Assembly: GCF_900156455.1 (NCBI RefSeq)
Contig: NZ_FTNQ01000003.1
Span: forward strand, 124,001 to 188,000
DNA: 64,000 nt
Direction: 5' to 3'
From: Microbacterium sp. RURRCA19A
GTDB lineage: Bacteria; Actinomycetota; Actinomycetes; Actinomycetales; Microbacteriaceae
Under the pieces are notes generated by a model. That model ran no database searches. It was not told the DNA's origin and was given only the letters and a program-made list of their open reading frames with translations. The position numbers were made by a program, and so were the translations under genes. How positions within the stretch are numbered: position 1 is the stretch's first letter; every line of letters begins with the position of its first letter. This document shows positions 30,098 through 38,707 of this stretch, one piece after another.

Positions 30098-30522
30098 CAC
30101 AGTTCCAATCCTTCGGTGACGCGCTCGACGTCTTCTGGTGTGCCGAATACTTCGATGCGATACAAGTGCGGCACGGAACACTTGCGGCTGATGATGTCTC
30201 CGGCGAGGCAGAAGGCGTCGCCGAAATTGGTGTTGCCCGCGGAGATGACCCCGCGGATGTGGCGTCGGTTGCGCTCCTCGTTGAGGAAGCGGATGACCTG
30301 CTTGGGGACGGCGCCCTTCTCGACACCGCGGCCGACGCCGCCTCCGTAGGTGGGGGTGACCAGGACGTAAGGTTCGTCGACGTGGAGCGGTGGGTCCGTC
30401 GGTCGCAGGGGGATGCGTACAGCCCGCTTGCCGAGCTTCTCGATGAAACGTGCGGTGTTGCCCGACACGCTCGAGAAGTAGACGAGCAGCGGAGCCTCGG
30501 TCTCCGACAGGACAGCGCTCAT
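30088..30522 (-). CDS. nrdI: NrdI flavodoxin-like protein
   Basis: A 144-residue FMN protein that supplies the oxidant for NrdF manganese cofactor assembly. The phosphate-binding loop [16 protein letters not shown] is at about residues 15-30, and [18 protein letters not shown] plus [15 protein letters not shown] form the flavin-ring loops. It overlaps the nrdE start by 10 bases and follows nrdH by 24 bases. Confidence 0.95.
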   Translation of the reverse strand: MSAVLSETEAPLLVYFSSVSGNTARFIEKLGKRAVRIPLRPTDPPLHVDEPYVLVTPTYGGGVGRGVEKGAVPKQVIRFLNEERNRRHIRGVISAGNTNFGDAFCLAGDIISRKCSVPHLYRIEVFGTPEDVERVTEGLELWWK

Positions 30523-30546
30523 GAGAACCCTCTGAGCCCGCCCGGA

Positions 30547-30780
30547 TCAGGCCAGGCGCGAAGCCAGCTCGTCGATCTTGTCGGGACGGAAGCCCGACCA
30601 GTGGTCCTCGTCGGTGATGACGACGGGGGCCTGCAGGTAGCCCAGCGACTTGACCTGCTCGAGGGCCGCGGGGTCCTCGGTGACGTCGAGCACGTTGTAC
30701 TCGATGCCCTTCGAGTCGAGTGCGCGGTAGGTCGCGTTGCACTGGACGCAGGAAGGCTTGGTGTAGACGGTGATCGCCAT
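30547..30780 (-). CDS. nrdH: NrdH glutaredoxin-like redoxin
   Basis: A 77-residue electron donor for NrdE with the redox CVQC motif at residues 11-14 and the thioredoxin-reductase-type C-terminal [13 protein letters not shown] characteristic of NrdH. It is the first gene of the operon, and its upstream region carries the candidate NrdR boxes. Confidence 0.95.
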   Translation of the reverse strand: MAITVYTKPSCVQCNATYRALDSKGIEYNVLDVTEDPAALEQVKSLGYLQAPVVITDEDHWSGFRPDKIDELASRLA

Positions 30781-30841
30781 TCTCGTTCTCTCTCTCCCCT
30801 GGAAATCTTCGTCCGGCCGCTCAGGGCGGGCCGGGAGCTCA

Positions 30842-30889
30842 ATACTACATATGGGGACGGACATCGGGGGGAACCACAAGGGGTAGTAG
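30842..30889 (-). promoter_or_regulatory. nrdH promoter with two NrdR-box candidates
   Basis: Two related sites, ACTACATATGGGG (30844-30856) and, on the opposite strand, ACTACCCCTTGTGG (within 30874-30889), have centres about 31 bases apart, the three-helical-turn spacing known for paired NrdR boxes. The -10-like TAGTAT (minus strand, 30847-30842) overlaps the proximal box, as expected for repression. Match to the NrdR consensus is partial. Confidence 0.55.
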
Positions 30890-30935
30890 TTACACGGATG
30901 TGATTTTCCACCGCTCTCCCCATGTACAACACAGG

Positions 30936-31032
30936 TTGTCCACGATTTCATCCACAGGGAACGCACCGATCTCGACCTCGTCGAGGCCCGTCGTTCCGCG
31001 GATCCCGCGCCTCGTTCCGGCATCCATCCACA
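30936..31032. promoter_or_regulatory. Cluster of DnaA-box-like 9-mers
   Basis: TTGTCCACG (30936-30944), TCATCCACA (30948-30956) and CCATCCACA (31024-31032) match TTATCCACA/TTGTCCACA at 7-8 of 9 positions, all in the same orientation and within 100 bases of the nrdH promoter. DnaA regulates nrd genes in Escherichia coli; here the assignment rests only on motif similarity. Confidence 0.4.
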
Positions 31033-31086
31033 GTTCGGACGCTAGACGGGGGTTCCGACATCGCACAGGGGGTGGATATCGCCCCT

Positions 31087-31106
31087 CGGCGTGTCGCGGC
31101 GTGTCG
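31087..31106. repeat. Tandem duplicate of CGGCGTGTCG
   Basis: The 10-mer CGGCGTGTCG occurs twice head to tail. It is the right half of the intergenic GACACGCCG palindromes and may be a decayed or partial copy. It lies upstream of the MFS gene start and overlaps no supported gene. Confidence 0.5.
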
Positions 31107-31166
31107 CTGCCCGGGCAGACCCACAGCACCGACCGTCGTGTCGGAGGCACCCGGTACCGTGGTGCA

Positions 31167-32372
31167 GTGGCCGGCTACCGCGTACTCCTCAGAACCCCGG
31201 GCGTGGGGCGCATCATCGCCGCACAGCTGACGGCTCGATTCCCCAACGGCATGATCAGCCTCGCGGTGCTCCTGCACATCGAGCACATCACCGGCTCCTA
31301 CGGCGCCGCGGGTCTGGTCCTGGCCGCGACGAGCGTGGGCCAGGCGGTCGCAGGCCCCGTCACGAGCCGGTGGATGGGCCGGTGGGGCATGCGCCGCGTC
31401 CTCTCCGTGACGCTCGTCCTCTGCGCGGCGGCGATCGCGGCGATCGCCCTGCTGGTCGTGCCGCTACCGGTGTACATGGCGCTCGGCCTGGTCGGTGGTC
31501 TCTCCACTCCCCCGGTGCAGTCGGCCGTGCGCACCATCTACCCCAAGATGGTGCCCTCGTCGCAGCTGACGCCGCTGTACTCGCTCGACGCGTCGCTGCA
31601 GGAGATCATCTGGGTGCTCGCCCCCGTGGTGATCACCCTCGTCGGCACCCAGGTGGGAACCGTGCCGGCGCTGCTGCTCATCGTGGTGATCCTGCTCGGC
31701 GGCGGCACGTGGTTCATCCTCAGCCCCGAGGTGGGTCGCGTCCGCATCCCGCGCAGCCGACGCGCCCTCGGGACCGTTCTGCGCAAACCGCCGGTGATCC
31801 TCGCCACGGCGACCGGTTTCCTGCTGGTCGGCGCGTGCGCGGCGGTCGAGGCCGGCGTCGTCGCGACCTTCAACCACGGCGGACTCGAGGCGGGCCTCAT
31901 CCTGGCGGTGTTCGCGGTCGGCAGCCTCGCAGGCGGCCTGTCGTTCGGCCACATCCCGATCGGCCGCTGGGCGATGGCCCGGCGTTTCGCGATCGTCACG
32001 GTCGGCCTCACCCTGACGATCGTGTCGCTGAACGCGTGGTGGCTCGGGGCGACGCTGCTCGTCGCGGGCGCGGGCATCGCCCCGGCCCTGGCCGTGATGT
32101 TCGCCATGACCTCGGCCAGCGTGCGCTTCAGCGAGACCGCCGAGGCCTACGGCTGGATCGGCACGGGACAGCTCATCGGCGCGGCGGCGGGTTCCGCCGT
32201 GGCCGGTTTCCTCGTCGACGGCGCCGGTCCGCAGGGCGCCTACATCGCCGCCGCCGGGTTCGCCGCCGCGGGGCTGCTCGTGTCGGTGCTGTTCGTCCGC
32301 GGCTTCCCCGACCTGCGCCACCGCGACGCGAGCCCGATCCCCGACACCGAACCGGTGCACACGATCACCTGA
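31167..32372 (+). CDS. MFS transporter
   Basis: A 401-residue major facilitator protein with twelve predicted helices, starting GYRVLLRTPGVGRIIAAQLTARFPNGM, with the A-like loop SRWMGRWGMRRVL after helix 2 and SFGHIPIGRWAMARRF after helix 8. Such 400-residue proteins with an RFP-N-GM start are often annotated as sugar or drug efflux permeases. The GTG start is six bases after TACCGT, a leaderless pattern. It diverges from nrdH across the DnaA-box region. Substrate unknown. Confidence 0.85.
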   Translation: MAGYRVLLRTPGVGRIIAAQLTARFPNGMISLAVLLHIEHITGSYGAAGLVLAATSVGQAVAGPVTSRWMGRWGMRRVLSVTLVLCAAAIAAIALLVVPLPVYMALGLVGGLSTPPVQSAVRTIYPKMVPSSQLTPLYSLDASLQEIIWVLAPVVITLVGTQVGTVPALLLIVVILLGGGTWFILSPEVGRVRIPRSRRALGTVLRKPPVILATATGFLLVGACAAVEAGVVATFNHGGLEAGLILAVFAVGSLAGGLSFGHIPIGRWAMARRFAIVTVGLTLTIVSLNAWWLGATLLVAGAGIAPALAVMFAMTSASVRFSETAEAYGWIGTGQLIGAAAGSAVAGFLVDGAGPQGAYIAAAGFAAAGLLVSVLFVRGFPDLRHRDASPIPDTEPVHTIT

Positions 32373-32405
32373 CGCACGCCCCGCGCACCGCGCAGCACGC
32401 CCGAT

Positions 32406-32437
32406 CCGTCCGCCGGCACGCCCGCGAGCCCGGACGG
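32406..32437. terminator. Hairpin between convergent genes
   Basis: CCGTCCG (32406-32412) and CGGACGG (32431-32437) pair around an 18-base loop that itself contains short complementary GC blocks. It lies between the convergent MFS gene and the hypothetical gene ending at 32448, so it may serve both. Confidence 0.55.
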
Positions 32438-32447
32438 CGAAGGCCCG

Positions 32448-32852
32448 TCAGCGCAGCCGACGCAGCAGCTCCAGCACAGCGAGCGCATACGCGTCGGCCG
32501 GTTCGGGGTGGTCGAAGACGAGCGTCGCGCCGCCGATCGAGATCTCCACCTCATGCGTGTCGGACAGCCGACGCAGCGACCGGAAAGACGACCGCAGCAT
32601 CTCCCGCAGCTGCGCCTCGGACGGCAGCCACAGCGCGTCCTCGGTCGCCACCGAGTCCAGCGCCCACTCGGTGGTGCCGTTGAACGCCAGGATCCGCCCC
32701 GTCGGGTACTCGCGCGGCTCCACCGTCATCTCGCTCACGGTGAAGACGTCCGCCTCGAACTCCGGCTCGTTCAGCTGGAACCGGTCACCCGAGCGCGGAT
32801 GCCAGACCAATCCGGCTTCGCGCAGGGCCAGGGCCATCTCGGTCGAGATCAT
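32448..32852 (-). CDS. Hypothetical protein, 134 residues
   Basis: A soluble mixed alpha/beta protein beginning STEMALALREAGLVWHPRSGDRFQL and ending ALAVLELLRRLR. No named domain is recognised. Charged, Trp-containing segments (TTEWALDSVATEDALWLPSEAQLREML) suggest a compact domain. The ATG at 32852 is preceded by CAGAATGGATGCC, identical to the two rightward genes that follow; an in-frame ATG nine bases upstream could add Met-Asp-Ala. It is divergent from the alpha/beta hydrolase gene. Confidence 0.7.
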   Translation of the reverse strand: MISTEMALALREAGLVWHPRSGDRFQLNEPEFEADVFTVSEMTVEPREYPTGRILAFNGTTEWALDSVATEDALWLPSEAQLREMLRSSFRSLRRLSDTHEVEISIGGATLVFDHPEPADAYALAVLELLRRLR

Positions 32853-32918
32853 GGCATCCATTCTGGGGGCGCAAGGCCCGGGCGGGGTCGCGGTCGCCGA
32901 CCCGACAGAATGGATGCC

Positions 32919-33671
32919 ATGCCTGCTCCCGTGACCCTGCCCCGCCTCTCGTGGGGCGATGTCGACCGGCCCGCCGTCCTGCTCGCTCACGGGCTCGGAT
33001 CCGACGGCGCACTCATGTGGCGGTTCGGAACCGCCCTCGCCGACGCGGGGTGGCATGCCGTCGCCGTCGACCTGCGCGGTCACGGGGACGCGCCCCGCAC
33101 CCTCGACTACACGCTCGCGGCGTACGGGGCGGATCTGGCCGCGACCCGTCCCGACAGGGGAGGTGCGTGGGACGCCGTGGTCGGCCATTCGCTCGGCGGC
33201 GCCGCGGCCACCCTCGCCGCCGCGGGCGATCCGGCGTGGACGCGTCGGTTGGTGCTCATCGACCCGGCGATCCTCCTCGCCGACCACGACCGTGAGACCG
33301 TGCGCGCGAGCCAGGAGCAGTCGTTCGCCGATCCGACCGTGACCGCCGTGCGGGCGGAGCACCCCCACTGGCATCCGATCGACGTCGAGCTCAAGGCCCG
33401 GGCGACGCAGCGCGCGAGCCGGTGGGCGGTCGAGCAGACGAGCCTGCAGAACCCGACGTGGGACGTCCGACCGGCGGCAGCCGCCCTCTCCGTCCCGACG
33501 CACGTGATCGGCGCCGACCCCGCCGTGTACTCGATCTTCACGGGAGCGCTGGCCGACGAGGTGCGCCGGAACCCCGTCGTGTCGATGTCCATCGTCTCCG
33601 GCGCCGGGCACTCCCCGCACCGCGATCGCCCGGACGAGACCGTCGCCGCCCTGCTGGCGGCGCTCGGCTGA
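32919..33671 (+). CDS. alpha/beta-fold hydrolase
   Basis: A 250-residue serine hydrolase. HGLGSDG forms the oxyanion loop (residues 24-30), VVGHSLGG the nucleophile elbow with Ser91, and SGAGHSPHRDRPDE the C-terminal catalytic His region. Length and motifs fit the epoxide hydrolase/esterase branch. CAGAATGGATGCC precedes the ATG; an alternative start at 32910 would add Met-Asp-Ala. It is followed by an acyl-CoA dehydrogenase-like gene on the same strand. Substrate unknown. Confidence 0.85.
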   Translation: MPAPVTLPRLSWGDVDRPAVLLAHGLGSDGALMWRFGTALADAGWHAVAVDLRGHGDAPRTLDYTLAAYGADLAATRPDRGGAWDAVVGHSLGGAAATLAAAGDPAWTRRLVLIDPAILLADHDRETVRASQEQSFADPTVTAVRAEHPHWHPIDVELKARATQRASRWAVEQTSLQNPTWDVRPAAAALSVPTHVIGADPAVYSIFTGALADEVRRNPVVSMSIVSGAGHSPHRDRPDETVAALLAALG

Positions 33672-33715
33672 CGCCCGCCGCCGCGATGTCGGATCGGAGG
33701 ACCAGAATGGATGCC

Positions 33716-34879
33716 ATGGCCTCCGCGTTCGACCCCGCTCGGTTCCTCCCCGACGACCTGATCGCCCGGCTGCGCGAACGCGCACCGGTGCACGATCGCG
33801 AGAACACGTTCCCGCACGACGACCTCGACGACCTGCGCGCCGCCGGGTACCTCGGCATCCTGGCGCCCGTGGAGTTCGGCGGAGCGGGGCTGTCGCTCGC
33901 CGAGGCCGCGGTGCTGCAGCAGCGGCTCGCGGGCGCCGCCCCGGCCACCGCGCTCGCGGTGAACATGCACCTGGTCTGGACCGGCGTCGCGAAGGTGCTG
34001 CGCGACCGGGGACTCGACGATCTCGCGTTCGTGCTGCGGGGAGCCGCGGTGGGCGAGGTCTTCGCGTTCGGCATCAGCGAGGCCGGCAACGACCTCGTGC
34101 TGTTCGGCAGCGACACGGACGCCGCGCCCGACGGGCAGGGCGGCTACCGCTTCACCGGCACGAAGATCTTCACCTCCCTCTCCCCCGTCTGGGACCACCT
34201 GGGCGTGCACGGACTGGACACGACCTCCCCCGACGCACCGAAGATGGTGTTCGCGTTCCTCGACCGCGACGACGACATCGTCGCCCGCGACGACTGGAAC
34301 ACGATGGGGATGCGCGGCACGCAGAGCCGCACCACCGAATTGCGGGGTGCGCATGCGTCAGCGAATCGCGTCGTGCGTCGCCTCGATCCGGGCCCCCAAC
34401 CCGACCCGCTCGTCTTCGGCATCTTCGCGGTGTTCGAAATCCTCCTGGCCTCCGTGTACACGGGGATCGCCCGCCGCGCGCTCGACCTCGCGGTGGACAC
34501 CGCGCGGGCACGACGGTCGAAGAAGACGGGGGCGAGCTACGCGGCCGACCCCGACATCCGCTGGCGCATCGCCGACATGGCGCTCGCCTACGATGCGCTG
34601 CCCCCGCAGATCGCAGCGCTCAGCAACGACGTCGACGAGCGCGTCGATCACGGCGCCCGCTGGTTCTCGCTGCTCGCGGGGCTCAAGCACAGAGCCGTCA
34701 CGGCGGCCAAGGCCGTCGTCGACGACGCCATGCTGGTGGGAGGCGGGTCGGCGTACTTCGCGACCACCGAGCTGAGCCGTCTGTACCGCGACGTGCTGGC
34801 CGGGCAGTTCCATCCGTCCGACCCCGAATCCGCCCACTCGGCTGTGGCGACGGCCTGGCTCGGGCCGGTCGACGCCTGA
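33716..34879 (+). CDS. Acyl-CoA dehydrogenase family flavoprotein
   Basis: A 387-residue FAD enzyme. GYLGILAPVEFGGAGLSLAEAA, FAFGISEAGNDLVLFGS and YRFTGTKIFTSLSPVWDHLGVHGLD follow the N-terminal and beta-domain plan; the C-terminal four-helix bundle ends GGGSAYFATTELSRLYRDVLAGQFHPS. The usual base Glu is not obvious, and the FHPS ending is reminiscent of the flavin monooxygenase (DszC-like) subgroup, so dehydrogenase activity is not certain. It shares the CAGAATGGATGCC start context and overlaps the DUF445 gene by one base (TGATG). Confidence 0.83.
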   Translation: MASAFDPARFLPDDLIARLRERAPVHDRENTFPHDDLDDLRAAGYLGILAPVEFGGAGLSLAEAAVLQQRLAGAAPATALAVNMHLVWTGVAKVLRDRGLDDLAFVLRGAAVGEVFAFGISEAGNDLVLFGSDTDAAPDGQGGYRFTGTKIFTSLSPVWDHLGVHGLDTTSPDAPKMVFAFLDRDDDIVARDDWNTMGMRGTQSRTTELRGAHASANRVVRRLDPGPQPDPLVFGIFAVFEILLASVYTGIARRALDLAVDTARARRSKKTGASYAADPDIRWRIADMALAYDALPPQIAALSNDVDERVDHGARWFSLLAGLKHRAVTAAKAVVDDAMLVGGGSAYFATTELSRLYRDVLAGQFHPSDPESAHSAVATAWLGPVDA

Positions 34880-36153
34880 TGGCGCGCACACCGACGGCGC
34901 TGCTGAGCCCGGCCGATCAGGAACGTCGGCGGGCGCTCCGCCGCATGAAGGGGGTCGCCCTCGGGGCTCTCCTGGCCATGGCGGTCGTGTTCGGCGTAGC
35001 CTTCGCCTTCCAACGCGACGTGGAGTGGCTGCAGTACGTCCGCGCCGCCGCGGAAGGCGGAATGGTCGGCGCTCTCGCGGACTGGTTCGCCGTGACGGCG
35101 CTGTTCCGGCGGCCCCTCGGACTCCCGATCCCGCACACGGCGATCATTCCGCGCCGCAAGGACGAGATCGGGCAGCAGCTCGGGGAGTTCGTCGAGACCA
35201 ACTTCCTCGAGGGCGGCGTCGTCCGCACCAAGCTCGAGGCGACGCCGCTCGCCGCGCGGGCGGGCGCCTGGCTCGCCGACCCCGCGCACGCCGAACGTCT
35301 GGCGGCGGAGGGTGCCACGCTCGCGTCGAGCGTCCTGCGCGCCCTCAGCGACGACGACGTCCAGGGGCTCATCGAAGACCTCGCGCGGGAGCACCTGCTG
35401 GAACCCGATTGGGGTCCGTCGATCGGCGGATGGCTGGAACGTGTCGTCGGCGCCGGCGCGCATCACGGTGCGGTCGACCTCGCGCTCGACAACATCGCGG
35501 TGTGGCTCGCGAACAACCGCGAGATGTTCCAGGGGCTCGTCTCCCAGCGGCTCCCCTCGTGGGTGCCGAGCCTCGCGCACCGGCTCGTCGACGACACCGT
35601 CTACCGCGAAGCGGTGGGCTTCGTCGATGCGGTGCGCGCCGATCCGCGCCACCAGGCGCGCGGGGCGATCGATCAGTACCTCGCCCGACTCGCCGACAAT
35701 CTGCAGCACGATCCGGCCACGATGCTGCGCCTCGAAGGCGCAAAAGCCTCGATCTTCGACAGCCCCCGGGTCCGTGGACTCGCCGCCGACGCGTGGAACA
35801 CCGCCAAGACCGGTCTCCTGCGTTCCCTCGCCGAGCCCGACAGCGCGCTGCGCCGTCGGGCCGCGGCGGCTCTCGCCGACGTCGGCGTGCGGCTGCAGAA
35901 CGAGGAATCGCTGCAGCGCCGTGTCGACGGCTGGGTCACCGACGCCGCGGTCTTCCTGGTCGAGCGCTATCGCCACGACATCGCGTCGATCATCACCGAC
36001 ACCGTCGAGCGCTGGGATGCGGCCGAGACGACCGAGAAGATCGAGCTCATGGTGGGCCGTGACCTGCAGTACATCCGACTCAACGGCACGATCGTGGGTG
36101 CCCTCGCCGGCCTCGCCATCTTCACGATCGCGCATCTCGCCTGGGGTTCCTGA
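34879..36153 (+). CDS. DUF445 family membrane-anchored protein
   Basis: A 424-residue protein with membrane helices near both ends (residues 25-45 and 400-420). The N-terminal AAAEGGMVGALADWFAVTALFRRPLGLPIPHTAIIPRRKDEIG is the DUF445 hallmark, followed by a long helical, amphipathic central region. The ATG overlaps the stop of the preceding gene, so the two are probably coupled. The family has no proven activity. Confidence 0.88.
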   Translation: MARTPTALLSPADQERRRALRRMKGVALGALLAMAVVFGVAFAFQRDVEWLQYVRAAAEGGMVGALADWFAVTALFRRPLGLPIPHTAIIPRRKDEIGQQLGEFVETNFLEGGVVRTKLEATPLAARAGAWLADPAHAERLAAEGATLASSVLRALSDDDVQGLIEDLAREHLLEPDWGPSIGGWLERVVGAGAHHGAVDLALDNIAVWLANNREMFQGLVSQRLPSWVPSLAHRLVDDTVYREAVGFVDAVRADPRHQARGAIDQYLARLADNLQHDPATMLRLEGAKASIFDSPRVRGLAADAWNTAKTGLLRSLAEPDSALRRRAAAALADVGVRLQNEESLQRRVDGWVTDAAVFLVERYRHDIASIITDTVERWDAAETTEKIELMVGRDLQYIRLNGTIVGALAGLAIFTIAHLAWGS

Positions 36154-36213
36154 CGCGGCGACGCGGAGAGAAACCTGCTGCCGTCGACGCAGCCGGATGG
36201 GTACCCTGAGCGC

Positions 36214-36564
36214 GTGAGCTTCGGTTCGGGGGCGGAGTCCCTCTTCGTGTACGGCACTCTCCAGTTGCCCGAGGTGCAGTTGGACACCTTCGGCAGGCTC
36301 CTCTCGGGGGAGGCCGACGTGCTGCCCGGGTTCCGGCTCGAGTGGGTCGCCATCGACGACGATCGCGTCGCCCAGCTCTCGGGGTCGGACTCGCACCCGA
36401 TCCTCCGCCGGACCGACGATCCACGCGATCGGGTGTTCGGCCGCGTGCTCTCCCTCACCCCTGAGGAGCTGGATGCCGCGGACGAGTACGAGGTATCGCT
36501 GTACCGCCGCGTCTCGGTGCTGCTGGCCAGCGGCATCCGGGCGTGGGTCTACGTCGGCCACTGA
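36214..36564 (+). CDS. Gamma-glutamylcyclotransferase (AIG2-like) family protein
   Basis: A 116-residue protein with the substrate-loop FVYGTLQLPEVQ near residues 11-22 and the catalytic Glu position in LTPEELDAADEYE, matching AIG2/GGCT-like proteins. It may release 5-oxoproline from gamma-glutamyl amines. The GTG start lies six bases after TACCCT, a leaderless arrangement. Confidence 0.85.
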   Translation: MSFGSGAESLFVYGTLQLPEVQLDTFGRLLSGEADVLPGFRLEWVAIDDDRVAQLSGSDSHPILRRTDDPRDRVFGRVLSLTPEELDAADEYEVSLYRRVSVLLASGIRAWVYVGH

Positions 36565-36711
36565 CGCCCCTCATCGCACGGGACACGCCGTCGGCGCCAG
36601 CCCGCACCCCGCGGGCTCCACGTCGATATCCTCGTCTCGGATGCCGGCTGTACCTCCGCGCTCGTGCGCGCTCCGCGTCCGACTCCTCAGTGGCAGCGAA
36701 GCGGAGAGACG

Positions 36712-37176
36712 ATGATCCAATTGATCCTGGCCCGGCACGCCAAATCGGACTGGGCGGACGAAGGACTGGACGACCACGACCGCCCGCTGAATGACCGGGG
36801 GCGCCGGGATGCCCCGTTCATGGCACGGTCGGCCCTCCGCCGCGGCGTCCGACCGGAGGCTCTGCTCTCCAGCACGGCGGTGCGGGCACGCAGCACGGCA
36901 GAGGCCTTCGCGGAGGAGTTCGAGGTCGAGGTGAGCGAGCGGCCCGAGCTCTACCTGGCCGAACCCGACACCCTCCTGGAGGCCGCACGGACGAGCGGTG
37001 CCCGCGAGGTCATGGTCGTCGCCCACGACCCGGGCATGAGCGAACTCGTCTCCCGGCTCGCCGCGCGCGACGTGCGGATGGTCACCTCGGCTGTGGCGAT
37101 CTTCACGTGGCACGACGGCGAGTGGAGCGACGTCGGCTCGGCGGCGCCCGACGAGTTCGAGCTCCTCACTCCCTGA
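36712..37176 (+). CDS. SixA-like phosphohistidine phosphatase (histidine phosphatase superfamily)
   Basis: A 154-residue enzyme with the phosphoacceptor RHAKSDW (His9) at the N-terminus, RPLNDRGRRDA, a conserved STAVRARSTAEAF phosphate pocket and the second catalytic His in VVAHDPGMSEL. The short form lacking a large cap is typical of SixA. GCGGAGAG precedes the ATG. It converges with the TetR gene that follows. Confidence 0.9.
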   Translation: MIQLILARHAKSDWADEGLDDHDRPLNDRGRRDAPFMARSALRRGVRPEALLSSTAVRARSTAEAFAEEFEVEVSERPELYLAEPDTLLEAARTSGAREVMVVAHDPGMSELVSRLAARDVRMVTSAVAIFTWHDGEWSDVGSAAPDEFELLTP

Positions 37177-37192
37177 GCGGCGCCCGCCGGCG

Positions 37193-37756
37193 TCAGACCG
37201 TGCCGAAGACCCGGAACGCCCGCGCCACGACGTCCTCCGGTCGGCCTTCGTCGTGTTCGGCCCACCAGGTGAGCGCGGAACTGCCGACGGCGGCGAGTGC
37301 GTGCGCCCGGACGACGGCGGCGAGTTCTCCGGCCTCCGGGTCACGGGAAGCAAGGAATCGGTGGATGTCGTCCGTGAGCGCGGTCAGACGCGGGTCGGAG
37401 CGAAGATCGAGCGCCGGGGTGGCATGGATGACACGAAGCCTCCGCCGCGTCACCTCGATCTGGTCGTCGGGGAAGACCGATGCGGTCACGTAGGCCGACC
37501 GTAGCGCTGTGAGCGCATCGTCGCCGTCGGTGAGCAGGGCGGCGCGGAAGCGCGCGACGAATTCATCGAGGCCGCCCCACACGAGTGATTGCTTACTCGG
37601 GAACAGCCGGAACAGGGAGCGCCGACTCACATCGGCTTCGCGCGCGATGTCGTCCATCGACACCGCATCGAAGCCCTTCTCGTCGAAGAGGCGCAGGGCG
37701 ACGAGCGAGACGGCGTCCGGAGAGATCGTCCGCGGCCGACCGGGCGAAGGGGTCAT
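37193..37756 (-). CDS. TetR family transcriptional regulator
   Basis: A 187-residue repressor. The DNA-binding domain spans residues 10-55 (ALRLFDEKGFDAVSMDDIA, ADVSRRSLFRLFPSKQSLVW), followed by an all-helical ligand domain. GAAAGG before the ATG supports the start at 37756 rather than an upstream ATG. It is divergent from the SDR gene at 37831, which is the likely target; the 74-base gap has no clear palindrome. Confidence 0.88.
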   Translation of the reverse strand: MTPSPGRPRTISPDAVSLVALRLFDEKGFDAVSMDDIAREADVSRRSLFRLFPSKQSLVWGGLDEFVARFRAALLTDGDDALTALRSAYVTASVFPDDQIEVTRRRLRVIHATPALDLRSDPRLTALTDDIHRFLASRDPEAGELAAVVRAHALAAVGSSALTWWAEHDEGRPEDVVARAFRVFGTV

Positions 37757-37830
37757 GGCATCCTTTCGACACTCAGTGCTATAACGGTTCTGACGCACCT
37801 CGCGCCACCCGATCTCGAGGAGGAGTTCTC

Positions 37831-38589
37831 ATGTCACTGTCGTCCACCGGACGTTTCGCCGGCAAGACCATCATCGTCACCGGAGCCGGATCGGGCATCG
37901 GACGCGCCACGGCCCACCGAATCGCGAACGAGGGCGGCCGTGTCGTCGCCACCGACGTGGTCGCCGAGCGCCTCGACGCGCTGACCGCCGAACTCGAAGG
38001 CCTGGACCTCGCCACGGTCGTGGGCGACGTCTCCTCCGTCGAGACGATCGACGCGCTCCTGGATGCCGCGGGTGACCGTATCGAAGGGCTCGCCAACGTC
38101 GCAGGAATCATGGACGGGTTCCTGCCGCCCAGCGAAGTCGACGACGCGACGTGGGACCGCGTGTTCGCGGTCAACCTCACCGCTCCGATGCGCCTCACCC
38201 GCGCCGTCCTGCCCCGGATGATCGAGGCGGGAGGGGGCGCCATCGTCACCGTCTCGTCCGAGGCGGGTCTGCGCGGCTCGGCAGCGGGCGCGGCCTACAC
38301 CTCGTCGAAGCATGCCGTGATCGGCTTCACCAAGAGCGTCGCGTTCTTCCACGGCCCTCAGGGCATCCGCGCGAACGCGGTGGCGCCCGGCGCCGTCGCG
38401 ACCAACATCGAGGCGCCGATGCGCAGCGCCTTCGCCGGGTCGCGCGTCGGTCCGATCCTGCAGACGATCGTGCCGCCCGTGGCGCAGGCCGAGCAGCTCG
38501 CCGCCGCGATCACCTGGCTGCTGAGCGACGACTCCGCCAACGTCAACGGCGCGATCCTGCCGAGCGACGGCGGCTGGTCCGCCATCTGA
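37831..38589 (+). CDS. Short-chain dehydrogenase/reductase
   Basis: A 252-residue SDR with the cofactor motif TGAGSGIG (residues 17-24), NVAG near 89, the catalytic Ser142/143 and Tyr156-x3-Lys160 (YTSSK), and a C-terminal NGAILPSDGGWSAI ending. GAGGAGGAG precedes the ATG. TDVV after strand 2 suggests NAD preference. It is probably controlled by the divergent TetR protein. Confidence 0.9.
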   Translation: MSLSSTGRFAGKTIIVTGAGSGIGRATAHRIANEGGRVVATDVVAERLDALTAELEGLDLATVVGDVSSVETIDALLDAAGDRIEGLANVAGIMDGFLPPSEVDDATWDRVFAVNLTAPMRLTRAVLPRMIEAGGGAIVTVSSEAGLRGSAAGAAYTSSKHAVIGFTKSVAFFHGPQGIRANAVAPGAVATNIEAPMRSAFAGSRVGPILQTIVPPVAQAEQLAAAITWLLSDDSANVNGAILPSDGGWSAI

Positions 38590-38631
38590 CGCCCCCGGCG
38601 GCGGTGGCCCTCGCGTCGCCGTCTCGCCCAT

Positions 38632-38689
38632 CGAGTGTCCAAGACACGCCGTTCGCGCCCACGCGCACGCGGCGTGTCTTGGACACTCG
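38632..38689. repeat. Intergenic inverted repeat, GACACGCCG family (copy D)
   Basis: Perfect 20-bp arms (left CGAGTGTCCAAGACACGCCG, right its complement) enclose an 18-base loop. It lies between the convergent SDR and LacI genes, where it could also terminate both. Its right-arm complement matches the element at 45105-45159 at 17 of 20 positions, showing true family membership. Confidence 0.8.
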
Positions 38690-38707
38690 GCACCCCTTAC
38701 GGCACGC

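Noticed and set aside
36565..36711. Another GACACGCCG palindrome
   Set aside because: GACACGCCG occurs near 36584 but no matching CGGCGTGTC arm follows, so it is not an inverted repeat.
37757..37830. TetR operator between the TetR and SDR genes
   Set aside because: The segment around CAGTGCTATAACGGTTCTG has only weak dyad symmetry; not strong enough to call.
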